The notes under the pieces were generated by a model that worked only from the letters and a program-made list of their open reading frames with translations, made no database searches and was not told where the DNA came from. From Candidatus Cloacimonadota bacterium (GTDB lineage: Bacteria > Cloacimonadota > Cloacimonadia > Cloacimonadales > Cloacimonadaceae): a stretch of 46,091 bases of DNA. A program made the position numbers and the translations under genes. The DNA lies in NCBI GenBank assembly GCA_012522935.1, contig JAAYJN010000056.1, positions 1 through 46,091 of the forward strand, given 5' to 3'. Positions 40,829-46,091 of the stretch are shown in pieces; position 1 is the stretch's first letter, and each line of letters opens with the position of its first letter.

Positions 40829-41170
40829 TCAGGAAGACAATGCTTTATAAACGATTCCAGCCAGCTTGAAGGTCTCAAACGGGCTGCTTAATAGCACTAT
40901 GCTCTCTTCCGTGGCTTTGTCTATCACGTTGGCATCGGGAGTGATCCCTTTGGCAAAGATCACAGCGGGGATACCGGTCATGGATGCCACGGCTATCACA
41001 TTGAGGTGCCTCATGATGGTGATCCACGCCTGCCCGGTTTTGGCAGAGCCCATCACATCGCTCAGCATATCACACACATATCCGCCTTTGATATCCACCT
41101 CTGCGGGGTCAAGCGCAGGCGTGTGGTTTGTAGCTTCGATCAAGGGCATCAAGTCTTTGAGGTTGATCAT
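40829..41170 (-). CDS. DRTGG-domain protein, 113 aa
   Basis: A small stand-alone alpha/beta domain with the family pattern DIKGGYVCDMLSDVMGSAKTGQAWITIMRH and GIPAVIFAKGITPD. DRTGG domains also occur in phosphotransacetylases and CBS-containing proteins and probably bind a small ligand. A second DRTGG gene lies at 42967-43314. The two share low similarity but a similar length and a matching SD-M-x4-DMIS/DMLSDV core. Confidence 0.82.
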   Translation of the reverse strand: MINLKDLMPLIEATNHTPALDPAEVDIKGGYVCDMLSDVMGSAKTGQAWITIMRHLNVIAVASMTGIPAVIFAKGITPDANVIDKATEESIVLLSSPFETFKLAGIVYKALSS

Positions 41171-41191
41171 AAATCTATCCTATGTTTTATT

Positions 41192-42469
41192 TTATTCTTC
41201 TTCTTTGGATTGGCGCTTTAAGAGCACCACACAATCTTCGATGGATGCCTTGCCCATCACAATATCCTCTGCCAAGGCATAACAGGTGGGAGATCCGCAG
41301 GCACTGCAATTCAGCCCCGGCAGCATGGTGAGAAATTCATTGATTTGCTTCATCTTTTTGATGGCGGCTTTGATATCCTTATCCAGCTCCATGATGGGAC
41401 GTGCGGAAAGCTGATCCACGTCAAACTCTCCTGCGCGATACATCGTCTCAATGCCGGAGAGATCCACTTCCGTGACATCCCCTTCTTTGATCATCTTCTT
41501 GATCCTGCTCATTGCCACAAAGGGATTTTCCACGTTCAAGCATCCGCCCACACAGCCGTTTGTACAGCTGCGCAGCACGATATAATCGTATTGATCCAAA
41601 TAGTGGTCTTCCACGCGGGAGAGGATTTCCATCACATTATCGATGCCATTCACAGAGAGGGTGCGGATATCGTCACAATCCACCAATTCCGCTTGCACGC
41701 CGGAAAGCGCCCAGGTGAGCCCCTTGGGATAGGTATCTATTTCCGGGGGATTGTTTTGCAGGTTTTTGAGGTATTCCCTCACCCTGCCATAGATCATGCC
41801 AATGGAAAAGGCTCCATCCTGCAGGTGTTTATTCACCCCTTCCGGCTGATGCACCGCCGTCACGTGAGCCACGCAGGGCACTATCAGGAAGATACCCAGC
41901 TCATCATCCTGCAAATTCTTTTCCTTGGTCACCTTATCACGGATAAAGCGGGTGAGCACGCTCATGGGGGTTTCACGCAGGTAAAGGCTGGGCAATAGCG
42001 ATGGATATTGCACCTGTATCAGCCTCACCACGGCGGGGCAATTGCTGGATAAAATGGGGCGCTTATCGCGGTTTTCTCGGATGTATTCACGGATTACATC
42101 TATCATAAATTCCGTGATGCTTGCCTCTTCCGCCACCTCGTCGAATCCCAGCTCCAGGATGGCTGCCTTGGCCACGGGATAAGAGATATCTTCTGTAAAT
42201 TGTCCAAAATATGCCGCTGAGATGATGGCAACGCTATATTTATACTTGTTGATGGCCTTCAGGGAGTCGCTGCGGGGGATGATGGCATGGAATTTACATG
42301 CCGTCACACAATTACCACAATCTATACAACGCGTGGGATCCAGATATGCCTTGCGGTCTCTCACCCGGATTGCCTCCGTGGGACACACGCGCACGCAGGC
42401 TGTGCAGCCAGTGCAGTTGTCTTCCAGTATCTGGATGGCGTGGAAGTATTTATAGGTTGTATCAGTCAT
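41192..42469 (-). CDS. HydS-like [FeFe]-hydrogenase-related Fe-S protein, probable redox sensor, 425 aa
   Basis: An N-terminal ferredoxin has two [4Fe-4S] motifs (CTGCTACVRVCP, CIDCGNCVTACK, about 19-58). The Fe-hydrogenase large domain keeps four H-cluster-ligand cysteines: SSNCPAV (Cys144), IVPCVAHV (Cys199) and SCTNGCVGGC (Cys302, Cys306). The proton-relay Cys of TSCCP is Asn143 here, and the L2 Lys/Glu partners are absent, so fast H2 turnover is unlikely. The C-terminus has a CSACGSPTC...C four-Cys motif (388-413, C-x2-C-x4-C-x16-C, FeS/PF04060 type) in place of the PAS domain often found in sensory HydS. Followed by DRTGG and preceded by an RsbW-like gene, it fits a sensor of H2 or redox state controlling the operon (inference). 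Confidence 0.88.
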   Translation of the reverse strand: MTDTTYKYFHAIQILEDNCTGCTACVRVCPTEAIRVRDRKAYLDPTRCIDCGNCVTACKFHAIIPRSDSLKAINKYKYSVAIISAAYFGQFTEDISYPVAKAAILELGFDEVAEEASITEFMIDVIREYIRENRDKRPILSSNCPAVVRLIQVQYPSLLPSLYLRETPMSVLTRFIRDKVTKEKNLQDDELGIFLIVPCVAHVTAVHQPEGVNKHLQDGAFSIGMIYGRVREYLKNLQNNPPEIDTYPKGLTWALSGVQAELVDCDDIRTLSVNGIDNVMEILSRVEDHYLDQYDYIVLRSCTNGCVGGCLNVENPFVAMSRIKKMIKEGDVTEVDLSGIETMYRAGEFDVDQLSARPIMELDKDIKAAIKKMKQINEFLTMLPGLNCSACGSPTCYALAEDIVMGKASIEDCVVLLKRQSKEEE

Positions 42470-42475
42470 GGTATT

Positions 42476-42964
42476 TTAAAAGAAAATCAATAGCTCCACC
42501 GTTGTGGGGTTATTTGCTGAGGATAAGATATGCAGGGCATCGGAGTTCTTTTTGATATTGGGCAGTCCCAGCCCGGCTCCAAAACCCATTTCGCGCACCA
42601 ATTCATCGGCTGTGGAATAACCCGGTATCATCGCCTGATCCATATCGGCAATGCCAGGACCTTCATCTTGAAAACGGATATGGATGAGATCGTCGTATAT
42701 CAAACACTTCATGATGCCGCCCTTGGAGTGGGCAGCCACGTTGATTTCCGCCTCATAAGCGGCTACGGCTATGCGGCGCAGGGTATCGGAATCCACGCCC
42801 AAGCGTTTCAAGAGATTCTTCGTTTCCGAAGCCCCATTGCCTGCCGTGTTAAAATCCTTTTCCGGTACGGGGAATTCCAGCTCCAGCTCTGCTTGGGGAG
42901 GCTGGGCAAAATACCCTTTTACGGCTGCCTCAAAACGGGGCTCTATATGCCAGAATTCATTCAT
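42476..42964 (-). CDS. RsbW-like anti-sigma/serine-kinase ATPase, 162 aa
   Basis: GHKL fold of the RsbW/SpoIIAB type: N-box RRIAVAAYEAEINVAAHSKGG (about 63-83), G1 FQDEGPGIADMDQAM, G2 FGAGLGLPNIKKNSD, and closing VELLIFF. An N-terminal ~45 residues of mixed character (EFPVPEKDFNTAGN) precedes it. Such proteins bind a sigma factor or an anti-anti-sigma partner; no STAS partner is encoded nearby. It sits 6 nt upstream of the HydS-like gene and is part of the regulatory head of the operon. Confidence 0.87.
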   Translation of the reverse strand: MNEFWHIEPRFEAAVKGYFAQPPQAELELEFPVPEKDFNTAGNGASETKNLLKRLGVDSDTLRRIAVAAYEAEINVAAHSKGGIMKCLIYDDLIHIRFQDEGPGIADMDQAMIPGYSTADELVREMGFGAGLGLPNIKKNSDALHILSSANNPTTVELLIFF

Positions 42965-42966
42965 AA

Positions 42967-43314
42967 TCAGATTTTACAGCTACGCATTCCTGCGTTATAA
43001 AGTATTCCGCTACAGCGGTAAAGGGTCATTTTGGTGCATATCAGGGGCAGGCCGCGCTCGCGCGCCATTTCCACGATATCATCCAAAGGCTGCTTGCCAC
43101 GCACAAAAATGATGGCAATCACATCTATCATATCGCTCAGGCGTATTACTTGATTGTTTGTGAGCCCAGTAAGCAGCAAGGTGGGTTCCTTGGTACACAT
43201 CAGAATATCGCTGATCATGTCCGAGGCAAAAGCACAGGGCACTTCTATCTCCAAATCCGTATCCGGAATGAGGACTTCGCCCTCTAAAAGTTTTACGATC
43301 TCATTTAGGGTCAT
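42967..43314 (-). CDS. DRTGG-domain protein, first gene of the hydrogenase operon, 115 aa
   Basis: Stand-alone DRTGG-type domain: LNEIVKLLEGEVLIPDTDLE, FASDMISDILMCTKEPTLLLTGLTNNQ, VIAIIFVRGKQPLDDIVEMA, LPLICTKMTLYRCSGILYNAG. Two Cys-containing loops may be functional. It lies 2 nt before the RsbW-like gene. The upstream DNA has a candidate promoter (43345-43373, minus strand) and hairpin repeat copy 3. Confidence 0.8.
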   Translation of the reverse strand: MTLNEIVKLLEGEVLIPDTDLEIEVPCAFASDMISDILMCTKEPTLLLTGLTNNQVIRLSDMIDVIAIIFVRGKQPLDDIVEMARERGLPLICTKMTLYRCSGILYNAGMRSCKI

Positions 43315-43344
43315 TCCACTTCACCTATATTATTTGTATGGAGA

Positions 43345-43373
43345 CAGCTAAGTAATAGGCTGATTTACGTCAA
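43345..43373 (-). promoter_or_regulatory. Candidate promoter of the hydrogenase operon
   Basis: On the minus strand TTGACG (43373-43368), a 17-nt spacer and TAGCTG (43350-43345), ~30 nt before the first ATG. The -10 match is weak. Confidence 0.35.
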
Positions 43374-43427
43374 GGAAATAGTTGCATATTCTGAAAAATT
43401 GGCTTTCATCATCCCTCTCCTTCCTTA

Positions 43428-43492
43428 TTAGCCACCCTTGCCTCACCCTTGTCTCACCCTTGCCTTGACAAAGGAGAGACAAGGGTGGCTAA
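43428..43492. repeat. Dispersed hairpin repeat, copy 3
   Basis: Arms 43428-43453 and 43467-43492 pair at 23 of 26 positions around a 13-nt loop. The outer arm reads TTAGCCACCC/GGGTGGCTAA where copies 1 and 2 have TTAACCACCC/GGGTGGTTAA, a compensated A-T to G-C change. Confidence 0.9.
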
Positions 43493-43530
43493 CAGGGAAG
43501 AAGCAGGTTACACAGTGGCAGAACGCTGCT

Positions 43531-43560
43531 ACTCTGGTCTCTGGCCTCTAACCTCTGGCG
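43531..43560. repeat. CTCTGG word repeat
   Basis: actctggtctctggcctcta and following bases match 30589-30619, and the reverse complement of 21862-21901. A short palindromic gctcgcgaagc and ccctgatccct follow. Confidence 0.65.
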
Positions 43561-43596
43561 CTCGCGAAGCCCTGTTCCCTGCCCCCTGATCCCTAA

Positions 43597-43630
43597 AAAA
43601 AAGCGGAACCGAAGGCTCCGCTTTTTTTAA
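43597..43630 (-). terminator. Terminator after the cohesin-like gene
   Basis: AAGCGGA (43601-43607) pairs with TCCGCTT (43617-43623). It is flanked by A-runs and T-runs, so on the minus strand the stem ends in an eight-T tract. It lies 17 bp past the stop codon. Confidence 0.9.
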
Positions 43631-43646
43631 CAAACTTTAGTATGTA

Positions 43647-44810
43647 TTACTTATTCATCACCATCTTCTTGGTCTCGCGATAGCTGCCAGCTTGCAAGCG
43701 GTAATAGTAGATGCCACTGGGCACCTTGCGTCCGCTATGATCTTTTCCATCCCAGACGATGCTAAAGAGACCGGCTTGGTAGTGCTGAGCGGTAAAGCTT
43801 CTCACTTTTTGACCGCGAGTGTTATAGATATCCAGCATTACGGCAGAGGGATGCTGCAGGCTATAGCTGATGGTGGTGCTGGGGTTGAAGGGGTTGGGGT
43901 AGGCGTTATGCAGTCTATTTACTAACGGGGCTTCCGGGGCATCAGTCTCGTGACCCTCAAGGATCATGCTGATGGGTCCATAGAACGTAGATTCTCCAGT
44001 GAAGTCAACGCTCTGTAGCCAGTAAAAGAATTCACCTTCCTCCTGTAGTTCTTGATCTTCAAAGCAGTATGTTTGCTGTTGTGAGGTGTTGGTGGCGTTT
44101 ATCAGGGTTTGCAAATCCAGGGCATTTGCAAGGTCGTCTTCCTGATTGCGGAAGATGCGGTAGCCCAGGCAGTTGCTTTCGGTTTGGGTAACCCAAGTGA
44201 GGAGTATATTTCCGCGGGGATTGATGGCAGCGGTAAAGGAGGAGAGGACTACGGGGACGGTGCCACCAGAGAGAGGATCATTCAAATAGTCTTGGGCGAC
44301 TACTGGATTATACAGATCCCAGTGATTGGCATAGAACTGCTGATTTCTCATGTGCGGTTCATAGTATGATATACCTGATGTTTGGTTGCTATCCTGAATC
44401 CTTATTTTGATATGAAAGAGGGAGGCAGGTGTGGCTGGCAGAACACTTGCAAGTTCTTCTCCTTCTATTACATACTCACAGCTCACAAACAATCTATTTA
44501 GATCATTATCATTTTGGTGGATTCTATAAAAATACTGAGGTAGCAGCGTACCGGGTGTAATCGTTACATTGCCGGTCTGCTTGATACTTTCACCAAAAGC
44601 ATCTGAATTATACCATATTAGGGCTTGCAATTCGGCAAACTTGGTTGAATCATTGTCTCCATGTATCATTACATCAAATTCATAATAACTCTCTCCTTCA
44701 CTTTGCGTGACTTCGGCATTGGCAAAGGTGAAGTATATCCCAATGGGAACAAACTGTGCCAAAACCATCGTGGGAATAAGTGCAAGTATTAGAAAGATAA
44801 ATCGTTTCAT
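43647..44810 (-). CDS. Secreted protein with cohesin-like N-terminal domain and sorting-like tail, 387 aa
   Basis: The ATG at 44810 follows AGGAG and gives a signal peptide (FIFLILALIPTMVLA); the open frame upstream to 44855 is an extension without a ribosome-binding site and overlaps the preceding gene. Residues ~20-160 form a beta-rich domain (YYEFDVMIHGDNDSTKFAEL, ALIWYNSDAFGESI, LFHIKIRIQD) whose pattern resembles cohesin-like modules, though I cannot confirm it. A second beta-sandwich follows (VPVVLSSFTAAINPRGNILL, then WVTQTESNCLGYRIFRN), then YPNPFNPSTTISYSLQHPSA ... GIYYYRLQAGSYRETKKMVMNK. Likely surface or extracellular. It is 16 nt downstream of the dockerin-like gene and probably co-transcribed. 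Confidence 0.82.
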   Translation of the reverse strand: MKRFIFLILALIPTMVLAQFVPIGIYFTFANAEVTQSEGESYYEFDVMIHGDNDSTKFAELQALIWYNSDAFGESIKQTGNVTITPGTLLPQYFYRIHQNDNDLNRLFVSCEYVIEGEELASVLPATPASLFHIKIRIQDSNQTSGISYYEPHMRNQQFYANHWDLYNPVVAQDYLNDPLSGGTVPVVLSSFTAAINPRGNILLTWVTQTESNCLGYRIFRNQEDDLANALDLQTLINATNTSQQQTYCFEDQELQEEGEFFYWLQSVDFTGESTFYGPISMILEGHETDAPEAPLVNRLHNAYPNPFNPSTTISYSLQHPSAVMLDIYNTRGQKVRSFTAQHYQAGLFSIVWDGKDHSGRKVPSGIYYYRLQAGSYRETKKMVMNK

Positions 44811-44826
44811 TATTTCTCCTAAACAT

Positions 44827-46091
44827 CTATGGAATACGAGATTGGCTCCCAACATTGAGACGCCAATAAAAGTTTAAGTCCGAGTTAAAGACCCAACCAT
44901 CCAAATCGAAATCAGCCGCATGGTAGCCGAAAACTGAGCCAGCTTGCGGCATCCAAAAAAAGTTTCTATCATTGTTAAATATTTGTCCATCCCCGTCAGC
45001 ATCTCCTGCAAACAGGGCTAATACTCCATCTGATAATTGTTTTGCTCCATACCCGGGAGGTCCGTAAATTGAACCTAAAACGGTGAGGTCTATCTGGGGA
45101 GCAGTCTCTGGGGTTATTGAAAATTCGTGTGATTGTGCAGACATAATACCCAAATGATTTCTATGTCTCACAATGATATAATAAGACGTTCCAGGTGTGT
45201 AATCGATTGCAAAGCCATTGTTGCCATCTGTATTTACCAGATATCCGTTATCAAGCAGGAAGGCATTGAAAGTGTGTTCTTCCTCTCCAGTTTCGGTAAG
45301 CCTCAATTGCACTTGCACCCAATCTACGATATGGCGTGGAGATACATCCGGAAGGCCTTCGATTTCCTCATTGTCATAAGGGGAATTCAAAGGCAGGACG
45401 TCTGTGAGCTCATAGCTCATCATGCCGTTGGAGATGTAGGGACCTTCCAAGAATACTTTGATGTTTGCATAGGCAACGCTATATACATCGGGCGTAGGGG
45501 CTAAGGTTAGTTTGAGGTTGGGACGGTTGTTGTTCGGTTGGTTACCGCTGAATACATTTGTTTGATTACTGCTGGTACTTCTTACATAGCGGTAGCCATT
45601 GGTGACAGAGCTGTATTGAACCGTGCCACTGGCAGTAGAAGAGGAATTTACGCCAAAAGCGGTATCCACCACGATGTTATCCACACCGTTCCAGGTGAAG
45701 GGCGTGCTGAAGGTAAACATATTCCAACCGGTTCCACTGGGCATGTAGCTGGCGCTGGTATAGACGGTTTGATAGCCATTGTCACTGTTGTTTATCCACG
45801 CAGATACATCTGTGGCAGTGGTGTGCCTCATGCGGATGATATAGTTTTCCATATTATAGACGGGCATTTCGGTCACGTAAAAGCCAATCTCGGTGATATC
45901 CAAAGGACCTTGAACACCGGCGGCTATCAATTCACTTGCGAGGTAGACAGATTGTCCATGCAGGCTCTTGAGATAGACGTTGATGGGGCATCCGTTGGTG
46001 GCAGATGTGCTGTCGGTACCAGTGCCAATAATGGCGGTATCCAACCATTCTGGCGTCACATAAACAGTGTTGGAGGCGGAGCTCTCGTTGG
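44827..46091 (-). CDS. Secreted protein with dockerin-like C-terminus, 5' partial
   Basis: The frame stays open from the stop at 44827 to the right edge, so the N-terminus lies outside the window; the GTG at 46059 is probably internal. The visible part begins with a beta-sandwich region (AIIGTGTDSTSATNGCPINV, WNMFTFSTPFTWNGVDNIVV, RPNLKLTL). A middle domain of unknown family follows, then an Fn3-like module (YIIVRHRNHLGIMSAQSHEF). The last ~60 residues contain two calcium-loop repeats, AGDADGDGQIFNNDRNFFW and ADFDLDGWVFNSDLNFYW, ending LNVGSQSRIP. This is a dockerin-like pair and differs from the sorting-like tail used by the other secreted proteins. Binding function inferred; no enzyme motif seen. 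Confidence 0.82.
   Translation of the reverse strand, partial: NESSASNTVYVTPEWLDTAIIGTGTDSTSATNGCPINVYLKSLHGQSVYLASELIAAGVQGPLDITEIGFYVTEMPVYNMENYIIRMRHTTATDVSAWINNSDNGYQTVYTSASYMPSGTGWNMFTFSTPFTWNGVDNIVVDTAFGVNSSSTASGTVQYSSVTNGYRYVRSTSSNQTNVFSGNQPNNNRPNLKLTLAPTPDVYSVAYANIKVFLEGPYISNGMMSYELTDVLPLNSPYDNEEIEGLPDVSPRHIVDWVQVQLRLTETGEEEHTFNAFLLDNGYLVNTDGNNGFAIDYTPGTSYYIIVRHRNHLGIMSAQSHEFSITPETAPQIDLTVLGSIYGPPGYGAKQLSDGVLALFAGDADGDGQIFNNDRNFFWMPQAGSVFGYHAADFDLDGWVFNSDLNFYWRLNVGSQSRIP

Larger units (their letters stand above)
43315..43646. other. Intergenic region, ~330 bp
   Basis: Separates the hydrogenase operon head from the 3' end of the cohesin-like gene; both are on the minus strand. It contains the candidate operon promoter, hairpin repeat copy 3 (43428-43492), a CTCTGG word repeat (43531-43560) and a terminator (43597-43630). 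No coding sequence is supported. Confidence 0.65.

Overview
The window looks like chromosomal DNA of an anaerobic, fermentative, Gram-negative bacterium. The best fit I can infer is the Candidatus Cloacimonadota (WWE1, Cloacimonas-like) lineage. The grounds are a conserved translation cluster (rplM-rpsI-rpsB-tsf-pyrH-frr), two multi-domain [FeFe]-hydrogenases with NuoE/NuoF-type partners, and many large secreted proteins. Five of those proteins end in the same FlgD-Ig-like/type IX-sorting-like tail (three carry a clear YPNPFNP-type linker, and all end in a short basic strand such as RKMMLMK). The assignment is inferred from family content; no 16S gene is present.

Layout, left to right. (1) 1-3119: the 3' part of a kinase-TM-SUMF1 fusion, converging on a stand-alone HydA-type [FeFe]-hydrogenase across a bidirectional terminator. 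(2) 3126-5096: an AT-rich island with a hairpin repeat and a BglII/BstYI-type restriction-modification pair. (3) 5167-9606: an FG-GAP secreted protein, a malic enzyme and a UPF0104-like membrane protein. (4) 9697-13519: the translation/ribosome cluster, ended by a terminator. (5) 13678-21862: a secreted adhesin-like protein, a MrfA/YprA-like helicase carrying an HNH insertion, and a gingipain-like C25 protease. (6) 22307-27632: a lipoprotein with a chitobiase-like plus SUMF1/C-type-lectin module whose C-terminus looks like a diversity-generating-retroelement variable region, then polA, then a PDZ plus beta-barrel-like protein. (7) 27648-32835: an M14 carboxypeptidase and a DUF5916-like outer-membrane protein, divergent around a 780-bp repeat-filled intergenic region. 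(8) 43314-32920, minus strand: a 12-gene hydrogenase operon. (9) 43647-46091: a pair of secreted proteins, one cohesin-like and one dockerin-like, the latter running off the edge.

How the hydrogenase operon works. Five upstream genes look regulatory: DRTGG, RsbW-like ATPase, a HydS-like Fe-S protein, a second DRTGG, and a PHP phosphoesterase. They lead into an order like Acetobacterium hydCEDBA (NuoE, histidine-kinase-like ATPase, small thioredoxin-fold protein, NuoF with ferredoxin tail, HydA). Here an extra NuoE/NuoF pair is inserted between HydB and HydA. The expected role is reversible flavin-based electron bifurcation between H2, ferredoxin and NAD(P)H. The second diaphorase pair has lost several cofactor sites, so its role is open. 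The stand-alone HydA at 1371-3119 is a second, differently configured enzyme.

Intergenic DNA is unusually rich in dispersed short repeats: a 26-30-bp-arm hairpin element with three copies, a four-copy 16-mer cluster, CCAGAG-type word repeats, and AACCACGAATT-type repeats. No tRNA, rRNA, CRISPR array, transposase or reverse transcriptase was seen.
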